Below, in pieces: positions 8,273 through 17,268 of a stretch of DNA of 64,000 nucleotides. Each line of letters opens with the position of its first letter. Position 1 is the first letter of the stretch. Source of the stretch: Bacteroidota bacterium (lineage in GTDB: Bacteria > Bacteroidota > Bacteroidia > B-17B0 > Aurantibacillaceae). The notes below the pieces were generated by a model. The model saw nothing but the letters and a program-made list of their open reading frames with translations. It had not been told where the DNA came from and ran no database searches. The stretch spans positions 62,001 through 126,000 of the forward strand of contig JADJSH010000008.1 of the NCBI GenBank assembly GCA_016711805.1. The letters run 5' to 3'. Made by a program: the position numbers and the translations under genes.

Positions 8273-9649
8273 TTACTTTTCAAAAGGATACTTGATGTAA
8301 GTTACTTTAAATAGAGGTTTAAAGTTTACATTGGTTTTTCCTCCAAATACTACTCGTTGCAATCTATTATCTCTTCTTGCAGCTAAAGAAACGCTAGGAG
8401 ATGCATTTACCAAATAAAAACCATTATAGCTCACGCTACCATTCAATATTTTTTGAATTTGACGTGCAATATTAAACACATATTGTTTGTTATTAGCATC
8501 ATAGTTACCACCATACTTCACAAAGTCAGCAGCATCTAATTGGTCATAAACAAGTTCTTCCGTTCCATCCGCCCTACAAGCAAGTAATGCTAAATTAGAA
8601 GGGTAACCATAACTTAGGTTGTATGGACTAATCACATCATCTACTTTAATAATTAATTCAGCTCGGCTAATAGATACATTCTGAGAATCTGTGAAGTTTT
8701 TTAAATAGGGTAAATCTAATTTTATTCGAGTTCCACCAAAAGAATTTAAATAAACGTTTGAATTTCCTTTAACGATAGCAGCAGTTTCTGAGCTTGCCGT
8801 AACTTGGTCGAATAAATTTTGAATAGCTCCTTTTGTATAATCTTGTGTGATATGATTAAATCTTAAAGCATCAGAGCCTGAAAACGAAAACAAGAACTTT
8901 TGACTTTTTGAGCTAGCTGAATTACCATCATGGTAATAAATATTTACCCCCGAAACGGCATCGTCTAAATCAAATCGTCTGATAGAACCAGAACCTGCGC
9001 CTGCTAATGTTGAATTGGCCGTAGTTAAATAAAATCCTTTATATGCGTTTTGAAAGACGGTGTTGTTTACCAAATTAGTGTTAGTTTTTAAAATATAATC
9101 CGCTAAATTATTATCTAATGGCAATATCAAACAAACATTTTCTCCTCTTGGTCTTAGTTTACCAACTAAAGTACTTACAGTTGATGACGAGTAAGGAACT
9201 GTATTAGAAGTTGAATAAGAAGCAGCAGCATCTAATTTTTGATTTAACACATGTAACTGAAAAGTTAAAGTAGTAGCTGTATCTCCTAGATATTCACCAG
9301 TGTAACGAATTACCATTTCAGCAGAATCTAAAACTGGATTTGAGCCAAAGGTCAAATTAGTTAAGTTATTAGAAATTGAAAAGTTAGCATAAATGCTAGC
9401 ATCTGTTCTTCCAAAAATGGGATCTAAGTTAGAACCTAAATATTTATATGAATCATTATAGCTTCTTACAGATGCTACATTTTGCGTAAACATATATAAT
9501 GAAACAGAATCCGTGATGGTAACACCAACCAAATCATTTTCGGGTTGCACGTCTAAACCAATAACGCTTGGAGCTTCGGGTTCTTTCTTTTTACAGGAAA
9601 AAACGAGTATTAAACTTAAAAAAATGAAAGCTATTCTTATTTTGGTCAT
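8273..9649 (-). CDS. DUF4270 family lipoprotein
   Basis: 458 residues from ATG 9649. The N terminus is a lipoprotein signal (hydrophobic run, then LVFSCKKKEPE), so it should be lipid-anchored at Cys19 after export. The body, with GLDVQPENDLVGV and SYLGSNLDPIFGRTDASIYANF-type strands, matches DUF4270, a Bacteroidota-specific family of beta-rich surface or periplasmic proteins of unknown function. In many flavobacteria the gene lies next to a glycogen-synthase-like gene and panC, as it does here; this conserved context is recalled knowledge. It lies downstream of a strong hairpin that separates it from the starch-synthase-like gene. Confidence 0.82.
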   Translation of the reverse strand: MTKIRIAFIFLSLILVFSCKKKEPEAPSVIGLDVQPENDLVGVTITDSVSLYMFTQNVASVRSYNDSYKYLGSNLDPIFGRTDASIYANFSISNNLTNLTFGSNPVLDSAEMVIRYTGEYLGDTATTLTFQLHVLNQKLDAAASYSTSNTVPYSSSTVSTLVGKLRPRGENVCLILPLDNNLADYILKTNTNLVNNTVFQNAYKGFYLTTANSTLAGAGSGSIRRFDLDDAVSGVNIYYHDGNSASSKSQKFLFSFSGSDALRFNHITQDYTKGAIQNLFDQVTASSETAAIVKGNSNVYLNSFGGTRIKLDLPYLKNFTDSQNVSISRAELIIKVDDVISPYNLSYGYPSNLALLACRADGTEELVYDQLDAADFVKYGGNYDANNKQYVFNIARQIQKILNGSVSYNGFYLVNASPSVSLAARRDNRLQRVVFGGKTNVNFKPLFKVTYIKYPFEK

Positions 9650-9660
9650 ATTGGTAATTA

Positions 9661-9693
9661 AAAACGCATAATTAATGAAAATTATGCGTTTAA
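9661..9693 (-). terminator. terminator of the starch-synthase-like gene
   Basis: AAACGCATAATT, a short loop, then AATTATGCGTTT form a near-perfect hairpin 24 bases after the stop at 9717. The following minus-strand bases are T-rich. Confidence 0.65.
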
Positions 9694-9716
9694 AATAGTT
9701 AAAAGTGTATAATTTA

Positions 9717-10547
9717 TTAGTCAGCTAAAACTTCGCTGTTTTCTAATACTAAATCATAAAATTCATTGTAAGCATCAGCATATTCTGCTTCTCCTTTAAA
9801 TTCTAAAATAGGTTTCCCCGATTTTTTAGCATATTTAATTAATTCGTCATTAATTTTTTCGCTACCAAAAGAGATTCCATCCGCATGGTCAATCGCTAAT
9901 TTCATTAAATTAACATAAGTAGCGTCTTCTAAATGCTTTAATTCTTTTTTACTAACTCCGTCAATAATTGCTTTATCAATGATTTTTTTATTTAAAGCTT
10001 TTGTGAATTCCTCTTCATAAATCGTGAAAATCACTTTTGTCTCAGCAAATAAAGGATCTTCAGTAAATGCTTTTTTGATATACAAAGGAATTAATCCAGT
10101 AAACCATCCATGGCAATGAATTACATCTGGTGCCCATCCTAATTTTTTAACAGTTTCAATTACTCCACGGTTAAAAAATACGGTACGCTCATCATTATCA
10201 TCAAAGTATTTTCCAGTTGCTTTGTCAGTTAAAACCGATTTACGGTGAAAATAATCATCATTATCAATAAAATAAACCTGCATACGAGCCGTTGGGATAG
10301 ATGCTACTTTAATAATTAAAGGATGATCGGCATTGTTAATAACAATATTCATACCTGATAAACGAATAACCTCATGCAATTGATGGCGTCTTTCGTTAAT
10401 ATTACCATACTTAGGCATAAAAGTTCTGATTTCCTTCCCTCTTTCCTGAATTGCTTGTGGCAGTCTTCTGGCGATTTTCCCAATATGGGTTTCATCTAAA
10501 TAAGGGGTAATCTCTTGCGACACAAAAAGAACTCTGGCTTTTCTCAT
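9717..10547 (-). CDS. glycogen/starch synthase N-terminal-domain protein (GT5-like)
   Basis: 276 residues from ATG 10547. RKARVLFVSQEITPYL and KIARRLPQAIQERGKEIRTF match the start of glycogen synthases, as does the segment GWAPDVIHCHGWFTGLIPLY. Only this first Rossmann domain is present. The C-terminal ADP-glucose-binding half of GT5 enzymes, about 200 residues, is missing, although the frame ends cleanly and has its own terminator. The short form divergent from panC is common in Bacteroidota, so it is probably not a truncation. Because the donor-binding half is absent, true glycogen synthase activity is doubtful; a binding or regulatory role is possible. Confidence 0.8.
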   Translation of the reverse strand: MRKARVLFVSQEITPYLDETHIGKIARRLPQAIQERGKEIRTFMPKYGNINERRHQLHEVIRLSGMNIVINNADHPLIIKVASIPTARMQVYFIDNDDYFHRKSVLTDKATGKYFDDNDERTVFFNRGVIETVKKLGWAPDVIHCHGWFTGLIPLYIKKAFTEDPLFAETKVIFTIYEEEFTKALNKKIIDKAIIDGVSKKELKHLEDATYVNLMKLAIDHADGISFGSEKINDELIKYAKKSGKPILEFKGEAEYADAYNEFYDLVLENSEVLAD

Positions 10548-10584
10548 ATAATTAATTTAGGTAGTGGATTTAATTAAGACAATA

Positions 10585-10632
10585 CAAAAGTAATAAAAAA
10601 AAATCCATATATCAAAGTATTATTTAGCTTTG
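10585..10632. promoter_or_regulatory. divergent promoters for the starch-synthase-like gene and panC
   Basis: Two exact TAnnTTTG elements face outwards. TACTTTTG on the minus strand (10592-10585) lies 37 bases before the ATG at 10547, and TAGCTTTG on the plus strand (10625-10632) lies 31 bases before the panC ATG. No good -33 TTG was found for either. Confidence 0.45.
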
Positions 10633-10663
10633 GAGCCGATTATTTCAATTAAAAGGGCTAAAA

Positions 10664-11506
10664 ATGCTTGTATTACACAAAATAAAAGAACTTGAGGAGC
10701 TTATTACCCTTAAAAAGCAAAAAGGACAAACTATAGGCTTTGTTCCAACCATGGGTGCCTTGCATCAAGGACATATCTCATTAATCAATTATTCGAAACA
10801 ACAAACGGATATAACGGTCTGTTCCATCTTTGTTAATCCCACTCAGTTTAACAATGCTTCTGATTTAACACATTATCCTCGTACTCCCGATGCCGATATT
10901 AAATTATTAGAAGAAGCAGGATGCGATATATTGTATATGCCAGAGGTGAAGGATGTTTATCCCGAAAACGACACCAGGAAATTTGATTTTGGCTATTTAG
11001 ATATGATTTTAGAAGGCGCTAAACGTCCTGGACACTTTAATGGAGTAGGACAGGTGGTTAGCATTTTGTTGGAAGGTGTAAAGCCTCATAAAGCGTTTTT
11101 TGGGAGTAAAGATTATCAGCAGGTAATGGTGGTAAAGAATTTAGTGAAACAATTAAACTTAGAAGTTGAAATTATAGCTTGCCCGATTTTAAGAGAAGCT
11201 GATGGTTTAGCGATGAGTTCAAGAAATGTTAGATTAAATGAGCAAGAGCGCCTAGAAGCAGCTGCAATTCCAGAAATGATGAAGCTTGGCAACCAAATAT
11301 TAAAATTATATGGCATAGCCGAAGCAAAAAAATACATCAATAGTGTAGTGGCAACCATACCAAATATGAAATTAGAGTATTACGAAGTTTGTGATGCGGA
11401 AACATTAGAATTATTAAGTGAATTTAATCCTAAGCAAAAAGCTGTTTCATTAATTGCGGTGTTTGTTGGTAACATTCGTTTAATTGATAATTGGATGATA
11501 GATTAG
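10664..11506 (+). CDS. panC: pantothenate synthetase
   Basis: 280 residues, the usual family length. It joins pantoate and beta-alanine with ATP to make pantothenate, the precursor of coenzyme A. FVPTMGALHQGH near residue 27 carries the HxGH nucleotidyl-transferase signature, FVNPTQF follows, and FGSKDYQQ and SSRNVRLN (the KMSKS-like loop) complete the active site. The aspartate decarboxylase gene panD, which often follows panC in related genomes, is not here; the next gene is glyS 55 bases on. Transcribed divergently from the starch-synthase-like gene. Confidence 0.95.
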   Translation: MLVLHKIKELEELITLKKQKGQTIGFVPTMGALHQGHISLINYSKQQTDITVCSIFVNPTQFNNASDLTHYPRTPDADIKLLEEAGCDILYMPEVKDVYPENDTRKFDFGYLDMILEGAKRPGHFNGVGQVVSILLEGVKPHKAFFGSKDYQQVMVVKNLVKQLNLEVEIIACPILREADGLAMSSRNVRLNEQERLEAAAIPEMMKLGNQILKLYGIAEAKKYINSVVATIPNMKLEYYEVCDAETLELLSEFNPKQKAVSLIAVFVGNIRLIDNWMID

Positions 11507-11561
11507 TTTGATGTAAAACATTATTTTTGCCTTTTGAATTATAAATTTTGAATTAATTATT

Positions 11562-13106
11562 ATGAGTAACATAAAACCCGAAGATTTTTTTAAGTCAATT
11601 ATTGGTCACTGTAAAGAGTACGGATTCATTTTTCAAAGCAGCGAAATTTATGATGGCTTAAGCGCCGTTTATGATTACGGACAAATGGGAGCGGAGTTAA
11701 AGAAAAACATTCGCGATTATTGGTGGAAAGCTATGGTGCAAATGAATGAAAATATTGTAGGAATTGATTCTGCCATTTTTATGCATCCAACTACTTGGAA
11801 AGCAAGTGGACACGTTGATGCGTTTAACGACCCATTAATTGATAATAAAGACAGTAAAAAGCGTTACCGTGCCGATGTGTTAATTGAAGAGCATGTGGCG
11901 AAGATTGAAGATAAAATCAATAAAGAAGTTGAAAAAGCAGCTAAACGTTTCGAGAATTTTGATGCAGAAATGTTTAAATCAACGAATGGACGTGTAAAAG
12001 AATACCAAGATAAAATTGATGCAATCAACGAGCGTTTTAAAACTGCTTTAAACGCTAATAATTTAGAGGAAGTAAAACAAATTATTGTCGACCTAGAAAT
12101 TGTTTGCCCGATTAGTGGAACTAAAAACTGGACCGATGTTCGTCAGTTTAATTTAATGTTTAACACATCAACCGGTGCAGTAACAGATGAAACAAATATT
12201 ATTTATTTACGTCCCGAAACAGCACAAGGTATTTTTGTTAACTATTTAAACGTTCAAAAAACAGGACGTATGAAATTGCCTTTTGGTATTGCCCAAACAG
12301 GTAAGGCTTTCCGTAATGAGATTGTGGCTCGTCAGTTTATTTTCCGTATGCGTGAATTTGAACAAATGGAAATGCAATTCTTTATTAAACCAGGAACAGA
12401 AATGGAATGGTATGATTACTGGAAAAAAGCACGTTTAAACTGGCATTTGGCTTTGGGATTAGGTTCAGAAAAATACCGTTTTCATGACCATTTAAAATTA
12501 GCGCATTATGCTAATGCAGCTTGTGATATTGAGCATCAATTCCCATTTGGATTTAAAGAATTAGAAGGAATTCACTCACGTACGGATTTCGATTTAAAAC
12601 AACACCAAGAATTTTCAGGAAAAAAATTGCAATATTTTGATTCGGAAACCAACGAAAGTTATGTGCCTTATGTATTAGAAACATCCGTTGGTTTAGATCG
12701 TTTATTTTTAGCGGTATTATCATCGGCTTTAAAAGAAGAAAGTTTGGAAGGTGGAGATACGCGTACGGTGTTGAATTTACCTCCAGCTTTAGCACCATAT
12801 AAAGCAGCTATTTTTCCATTAGTTAAAAAAGATGGTTTACCTGAGTTAGCGGAAAGCATTATGAAAGACTTGAAGTTTGACTTTATGGTTGCTTATGATG
12901 AAAAAGATACGGTTGGTAAACGTTATAGAAGACAAGATGCCATTGGTACACCTTTCTGCATTACAGTTGATCATCAAAGTTTAGAAGATAAAACGGTGAC
13001 CATTCGTCATAGAGATACGATGAAACAGGATAGAGTGGCGATTGCTGATTTACATGCTATCTTAACTGAAAAAACTAGTATTAATAGTTTATTGAGAGCT
13101 TTGTAG
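11562..13106 (+). CDS. glyS: glycine-tRNA ligase, class II
   Basis: 514 residues from ATG 11562. It is the alpha2-type glycyl-tRNA synthetase found in Bacteroidota, eukaryotes and archaea, not the alpha2beta2 type of E. coli. Class II motifs are visible: motif 2 around FRNEIVARQFIFRMREFEQME and motif 3 at ETSVGLDRLFLAVL. A long charged helical insert (about residues 115-180) follows motif 1. The C-terminal 100 residues are the anticodon-binding domain (APYKAAIFPLVKKDGL onward). The gene is monocistronic, with a possible TATTTTTG -7 element at 11522-11529 and the repeat element at 13129 directly behind it. Confidence 0.96.
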   Translation: MSNIKPEDFFKSIIGHCKEYGFIFQSSEIYDGLSAVYDYGQMGAELKKNIRDYWWKAMVQMNENIVGIDSAIFMHPTTWKASGHVDAFNDPLIDNKDSKKRYRADVLIEEHVAKIEDKINKEVEKAAKRFENFDAEMFKSTNGRVKEYQDKIDAINERFKTALNANNLEEVKQIIVDLEIVCPISGTKNWTDVRQFNLMFNTSTGAVTDETNIIYLRPETAQGIFVNYLNVQKTGRMKLPFGIAQTGKAFRNEIVARQFIFRMREFEQMEMQFFIKPGTEMEWYDYWKKARLNWHLALGLGSEKYRFHDHLKLAHYANAACDIEHQFPFGFKELEGIHSRTDFDLKQHQEFSGKKLQYFDSETNESYVPYVLETSVGLDRLFLAVLSSALKEESLEGGDTRTVLNLPPALAPYKAAIFPLVKKDGLPELAESIMKDLKFDFMVAYDEKDTVGKRYRRQDAIGTPFCITVDHQSLEDKTVTIRHRDTMKQDRVAIADLHAILTEKTSINSLLRAL

Positions 13107-13128
13107 TTTAAATTTTATTTTATGATTT

Positions 13129-13368
13129 GGGCGTGTGCGGCGGTGGCCGCACCGGGCTGTCACTTCAATCTTTTATGAACTGCGCTCATAAAAGGATTTT
13201 CGTTTGCATCCCTCACGCAGACAAAATCAAATTATAAAGTAAAAACGCGTTATTAAAGATTACAGCCGCGTTAAGGATTGCAGCGAAAATCCTTTTTTAT
13301 CAAGGACAAATAAATAAGATTGTATCCGCCAGCTGGCGGACTGACCCGACTATAGGAGGGTAACGCCC
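13129..13368. repeat. bipartite inverted repeat element, copy A
   Basis: A 240-base, locally GC-rich block between the 3' ends of glyS and the thioesterase gene. It opens with GGGCGTG and closes with ACGCCC. The left arm holds a GTGCGGC/GCCGCAC hairpin, then CTGTCACTTCAATCTTTT, a second stem (CTTTTATGA/TCATAAAAG), GGATTTTCG and CATCCCTCACGC. The right arm is a diverged inverted version (GCAGCGAAAATCC and AAGATTG) with a perfect 16-base palindrome TCCGCCAGCTGGCGGA. The same arms recur at 23719 and 38684. It codes for nothing convincing. Confidence 0.8.
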
Positions 13369-13383
13369 AAGCCCTAGTAATTA

Positions 13384-13812
13384 TTAAATTGTATACCCAG
13401 CCTTCTCCGCAGGATAAGTATTAAAAGTACCCATCGCTTTGGCAATAACAATGTTTTTTCTTTCAGGACAAATAATATCACCACTGGTAATAATCAAACG
13501 TTTGCCTTGGTGTTCTACTTTACCAATACCTTGTAAAGTATCTCCAACAAAAGCCGCCGCTAAAAAATTAATTTTAAATTCAACGGTTGAAACAATGTGA
13601 TGTTCATTAGCGGAAAGGGATAGGGCAGTCACTCCCAACAAACCATCCATTAAAGCTGAAATAACGCCGCCATGAGCTGCTTTTGGTGTTGCCAAATGTT
13701 CGGGCTTTATGGTAATAAAATAATGCACTAAGCCTGGTTCAATGATTTTGAAATCCATTCCCAGTGTTTTTCCGAAATTATTTTGTGCGATATATTGTTC
13801 TACTAATGTCAT
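13384..13812 (-). CDS. PaaI-family hotdog thioesterase
   Basis: 142 residues from ATG 13812. The segment HLATPKAAHGGVISALMDGLLG is the hotdog-fold active-site helix of the PaaI / YbgC-like thioesterases: the HGG turn and the following Asp are the residues usually involved in hydrolysing acyl-CoA thioesters. The rest matches the fold (TVEFKINFLAAAFVGDTLQGIGKVEHQGKR strands). The substrate cannot be told; phenylacetyl-CoA genes are not nearby. It lies 63 bases after the pckA stop, separated by a strong terminator, and converges on glyS across repeat copy A. Confidence 0.85.
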   Translation of the reverse strand: MTLVEQYIAQNNFGKTLGMDFKIIEPGLVHYFITIKPEHLATPKAAHGGVISALMDGLLGVTALSLSANEHHIVSTVEFKINFLAAAFVGDTLQGIGKVEHQGKRLIITSGDIICPERKNIVIAKAMGTFNTYPAEKAGYTI

Positions 13813-13823
13813 GATGTGAAAAT

Positions 13824-13861
13824 TAAAAACCCCTAATTCGTTTCCAAATTAGGGGTTTTAA
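13824..13861 (-). terminator. terminator between pckA and the thioesterase gene
   Basis: AAAACCCCTAATT, a seven-base loop and AATTAGGGGTTTT make a perfect stem flanked by A and T runs. It lies 15 bases after the restored pckA stop at 13876. Confidence 0.8.
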
Positions 13862-13875
13862 TTGATTATAAAAAA

Positions 13876-15490
13876 TTAAGCTTCTTGAGCTACTTTAGGA
13901 GCTGCAGCTAAAATTTCAGCATTTGCTGCAGAAGCATATTGATCAAAGTTTTTTACAAATTGCTCAGCTAAGTTTTTAGCTTTTGCATCGTAAGCTGCTT
14001 TATCTGCCCAAGAGTTACGAGGGTCTAAAATTTCAGCTGGAACATCCTTTGCAAGTTTTAGGGAATTTTAAACCGAAGAAATTAGTTGTACCCATTTCTG
14101 CCTTATCTAATTCATTATTTAAAGCTGCTGTAATTAAAGCACGTGTGTAAGATAATTTAATACGATTACCAACACCGTAGCTTCCGCCAACCCATCCAGT
14201 ATTTAATAACCAAACGTTTACGTTATGTTTCTTTAATTTTTCTCCTAATAACTCAGCATATTTTGTTGGGTGTAAAGGTAAAAACGCTTTACCAAAACAA
14301 GCAGAGAAAGTTGTAGTAGGTTCAGTAATTCCCATTTCAGTTCCTGCTACTTTAGCAGTATAACCAGAAATGAAGTTATACATGGCTTGACCAGTATTTA
14401 ACTTAGAGATTGGAGGCAATACACCAAACGCATCGCAAGTTAAAAAGAAAATATTTTTAGGAATATCACCAACTGCTGGCGTTACTGCATTATCAATATA
14501 ATTAGCTGGGTAACTTACACGAGTATTTTCTGTACGAGTAATATCAGCGTAGTTTACAGTAGTTGTTCCTTCATAGTAATTAATGTTTTCTAATAAAGAA
14601 CCAAATTTAATAGCATTAAAAATTTGAGGCTCTTTTTCAGCAGTTAAGTCCACACATTTAGCGTAGCAACCACCTTCAAAGTTAAATACTGAATTATCAG
14701 CCCATCCATGCTCATCATCACCAATTAATTTACGGTTAGGATCAGCAGATAAAGTAGTTTTTCCAGTTCCAGATAAACCAAAGAAAATAGCAGTATCACC
14801 ATCTTTACCAATGTTCGCAGAACAGTGCATAGAAAGCACTTTCTTTTCGTGTGGTAAAATATAGTTTAATACAGCAAAAATTGATTTTTTAATTTCTCCT
14901 GTATAACCAGTTCCACCAATTAAAATTGTTTTTTTAGTGAAATTGATGATTGCAAAGTTATGTTGACGAGTCCCATCAATTTTAGGGTCTGCCATAAAAC
15001 CTGGTGCATTTAAAATCACCCAATCGTGTTTAAAGGTTTTAATTTCTTCTCTTGTAGGACGTAAAAATAAGTTTGAAGAAAATAAGTTTGCCCAAGGCGT
15101 TTCATTTACTACACGAATATTAATTCTGAAAGATGGATCAGCGCAAGCGTATGCATCTCTAATCCATACCTCTTTGTTACCTAAATAAGCTAACATACGG
15201 TTGTGTAAGGCATCAAATTTATCTGATTCAAAACGGTTATTTACATCTCCCCACCAAACGCTGTCTTTTGTATTTTCGTCGTAAACAACAAATTTATCTT
15301 TAGGAGAGCGACCAGTAAATTCTCCAGTATCAATAGCTAAAGCTCCCACATCAGTTAATACCCCTTGTCCGCGAATAATAGTTTCTTCAACTAGTTCAGA
15401 TGGATGCAAGTTCCAATAAGCCATTTCAACATTTGCTAAGCCTAATTGGGCAACAGAAGCATCTTGTGCTTTTAATCCAATTTCGTTCAT
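13876..15490 (-). CDS. pckA: phosphoenolpyruvate carboxykinase (ATP), frameshifted near its 3' end
   Basis: From ATG 15490 the frame reads 485 residues and stops at 14033. The real C terminus continues in another frame: VPAEILDPRNSW, then an Ala/Lys-rich helix ending at a stop at 13876. Removing one C from the pair at 14046-14047 joins them (TCKDVPAEILDPR) and gives 537 residues, the normal family length. Catalytic features are intact upstream of the break: GLSGTGKTTLSADP (P-loop), DDEHGW and the metal-binding DTGEFTGRSPKDKF region. The enzyme interconverts oxaloacetate and PEP with ATP in gluconeogenesis. Has its own promoter and terminator. A sequence error is more likely than a real truncation. 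Confidence 0.92.
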
Positions 15491-15521
15491 TATATAAAGA
15501 ATTTAGTTTTTAGTTAGGCTG

Positions 15522-15529
15522 CAAAAATA
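15522..15529 (-). promoter_or_regulatory. -7 promoter element of pckA
   Basis: TATTTTTG on the minus strand, an exact TAnnTTTG match 31 bases before the pckA ATG. The expected -33 position falls inside the neighbouring terminator hairpin. Confidence 0.5.
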
Positions 15530-15534
15530 CAAAA

Positions 15535-15562
15535 AAAATCGAGTCGTTTCTGACTCGATTTT
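15535..15562 (-). terminator. hairpin upstream of pckA
   Basis: AAAATCGAGTC, loop GTTTCT, GACTCGATTTT, followed on the minus strand by a run of eight T. It is a textbook intrinsic terminator and probably a second stop signal for the smpB-side transcripts. It abuts the pckA -7 element, so it could also act in pckA control. Confidence 0.65.
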
Positions 15563-15615
15563 CCACAATTTTGAGATGAAAACTTGTTTTTTGTTGAAAA
15601 ATAAGCTGTTAAATA

Positions 15616-15642
15616 AGACGCATGATTAAAATCATGCGTTTA
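15616..15642 (-). terminator. terminator of the small lipoprotein gene
   Basis: AACGCATGAT, loop and ATCATGCGTT (read on the minus strand) lie three bases after the lipoprotein stop codon. The stem is perfect but the trailing T run is weak. Confidence 0.6.
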
Positions 15643-15644
15643 AT

Positions 15645-16055
15645 TTATCTTGCTTTATGCTGACATTCAGCATTTTCATTCACTATTATACGATCGCTAC
15701 CTGCGGCAATTTTTCTCACAGATTCAATAAAAGCAATCATATCCTTTTTTGATGACAATTCAGATAAATTGAAGCAGTAATCTATTTCGCCTTCGCGCCC
15801 CCAATTAACTGTTTTGTATGCAGGTTTACTAGGATGTGCATCTACGTATGCTAAAAACGCTGTTCTTTTTTCAGAGTCTGGCCCAGCACCCTTGCTAATA
15901 AATGATACTAACAAACGGTATACAATTGGAGCTTCTGGTGCAGCCGAAGTAGAGGCTACAGGTGCGGTTTCGGTTACTTTAGCGGCTTCTTTCTTTGATT
16001 TACAAGAAATGCACGCTAAGCTAATTAATGAGGCTAAAAAAAATAATTGTTTCAT
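15645..16055 (-). CDS. small putative lipoprotein of unknown function
   Basis: 136 residues from ATG 16055. The N terminus is a lipoprotein signal: hydrophobic run, then LACISCKSKKE with the lipid-accepting Cys18. An Ala/Pro/Thr-rich linker (about residues 27-45) is followed by a compact domain of about 90 residues, including VNWGREGEIDYCFNLSELSSKKD. I do not recognise the family. Two cysteines remain in the mature domain (Cys in IDYCFN and in NAECQH) and could form a disulfide. It follows smpB by 50 bases on the same strand and may be cotranscribed with it; two hairpins lie downstream. Confidence 0.7.
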   Translation of the reverse strand: MKQLFFLASLISLACISCKSKKEAAKVTETAPVASTSAAPEAPIVYRLLVSFISKGAGPDSEKRTAFLAYVDAHPSKPAYKTVNWGREGEIDYCFNLSELSSKKDMIAFIESVRKIAAGSDRIIVNENAECQHKAR

Positions 16056-16105
16056 TATATTACATTATTTTGGGTTTTATCCGCCGAAACTATTGTGAAG
16101 GCGGG

Positions 16106-16564
16106 TTATTTAAATTTTCGATCCATTTCTCGATTCAAGTCCTTTGTTTTCAAATCATCTCGTTTGTCGTAGGTTTTTTTACCTTTTGCAATGGCTATTT
16201 CTACTTTTGCATAACCGCTATCTGAGGTAAATAAAAGAGTAGGGATGATGGTTAAACCTTTATCTACCATTTTTTTTTGAATTTTAGTCAACTCTTGTTT
16301 ATTAAGCAATAATTTACGCTCCCTTGTTGGTTCATGGTTATATAAATTGCCTTCCGTATAAATACTAATATTTAAACTTTTAATAAATAATTCGCCATTT
16401 CTAAAATAACAAAAGCTATCCACTAATGATGCTTTTCCCTCTCTAATAGCTTTAATTTCAGTGCCAACTAAAACAATACCAGCAGTGTACTTTTCAATAA
16501 AACTATAATCAAAACTTGCTCGTCGGTTTTTGATTGTTATTTTTTGCTGTATATTCGGTTTCAA
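16106..16564 (-). CDS. smpB: SsrA-binding protein
   Basis: 152 residues from ATG 16564. It binds tmRNA and delivers it to stalled ribosomes in trans-translation. The beta-barrel core is recognisable: RRASFDYSFIEKYTAGIVLVGTEIKAIREGKASL, then NHEPTRERKLLLNKQEL and the KVEIAIAKGKKTYDKR strand. The C-terminal tail (DDLKTKDLNREMDRKFK) is the basic helix that enters the mRNA channel. Length is normal. The tmRNA gene ssrA was not found in the window. Divergent from the GNAT gene. Confidence 0.95.
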   Translation of the reverse strand: MKPNIQQKITIKNRRASFDYSFIEKYTAGIVLVGTEIKAIREGKASLVDSFCYFRNGELFIKSLNISIYTEGNLYNHEPTRERKLLLNKQELTKIQKKMVDKGLTIIPTLLFTSDSGYAKVEIAIAKGKKTYDKRDDLKTKDLNREMDRKFK

Positions 16565-16583
16565 TTAGTATAAATTTAAGATA

Positions 16584-16591
16584 CAAAGATA
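16584..16591 (-). promoter_or_regulatory. -7 promoter element of smpB
   Basis: TATCTTTG on the minus strand, an exact TAnnTTTG match 19 bases before the smpB ATG. It lies in the short gap to the divergent GNAT gene. Confidence 0.5.
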
Positions 16592-16608
16592 CATAAATAC
16601 TTGTTGTG

Positions 16609-17094
16609 ATGATACACTTAAAAGTTGCCGAAGAAAAAGATTTAAGCATTATTAGCAAATTAGCTCAAGTTATTTGGAATGATCATTATGTTCCTTTTAT
16701 AGGTCAGCAACAGGTAGATTATATGTTGTCGAAAATGTATAACCATGAAAGTTTGATTGAGCAACTTAATCAACAAAAGCATGTGTTTTATTTAATAGAT
16801 AAAGATAATGTTGATATTGGTTTTCTTTCTGTGAGTTCGCAAAATAAAAACGACTATTTTTTGCATAAGTTTTATATCGATCAACAAAAATCAAACGCCG
16901 GTATTGGAACCGACACACTTAATTTATTGATTCAACAAATCAATCCTAAATCTCTGATGCTCACTGTAAATAGACAGAATTTCAAATCCATTAATTTTTA
17001 TTTTAAAAATGGATTTAAAATTGATAGAGTGGAAGATTTTGATATAGGAGATGGTTATGAAATGAATGATTTTGTGATGGTGAGAATTTTTTAG
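16609..17094 (+). CDS. GNAT-family N-acetyltransferase
   Basis: 161 residues if started at ATG 16609; a GTG three bases upstream is also open. The fold is the acetyl-CoA-dependent GNAT type: an N-terminal VAEEKDLSIISKLAQVIW helix, strand beta4 FLHKFYIDQQKSNAGIGTDTLNLL, where the QxxGxG/A acetyl-CoA loop is QQKSNAGIGT, and a C-terminal NRQNFKSINFYFKNGFK helix-strand typical of the family. Substrate unknown. It lies divergently from smpB and 175 bases before the DUF4290 gene; no terminator is obvious. Confidence 0.82.
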   Translation: MIHLKVAEEKDLSIISKLAQVIWNDHYVPFIGQQQVDYMLSKMYNHESLIEQLNQQKHVFYLIDKDNVDIGFLSVSSQNKNDYFLHKFYIDQQKSNAGIGTDTLNLLIQQINPKSLMLTVNRQNFKSINFYFKNGFKIDRVEDFDIGDGYEMNDFVMVRIF

Positions 17095-17268
17095 ATTTTC
17101 GATAAGAAAACTATTCATCCGTTTTATCTGTCAAATCTGCTTTCCATTTTTCTGGAAAAACCGTGCATCAAAAACATAAGGATTTATTAACCTTTTGGTC
17201 TTTATATCTCTTCAAAAAGCCGTAAAACATACCATAAAAAAGCTTATATTTAAACTTTTAAATAACCT

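Noticed and set aside
12553..12859. Minus-strand open frames inside glyS
   Set aside because: Shadows of a highly conserved plus-strand gene.
13129..13368. tRNA or structured RNA in the GC-rich block after glyS
   Set aside because: The hairpins do not fold as a cloverleaf, there is no CCA-type acceptor stem or T-loop consensus, and the same block recurs as a dispersed repeat.
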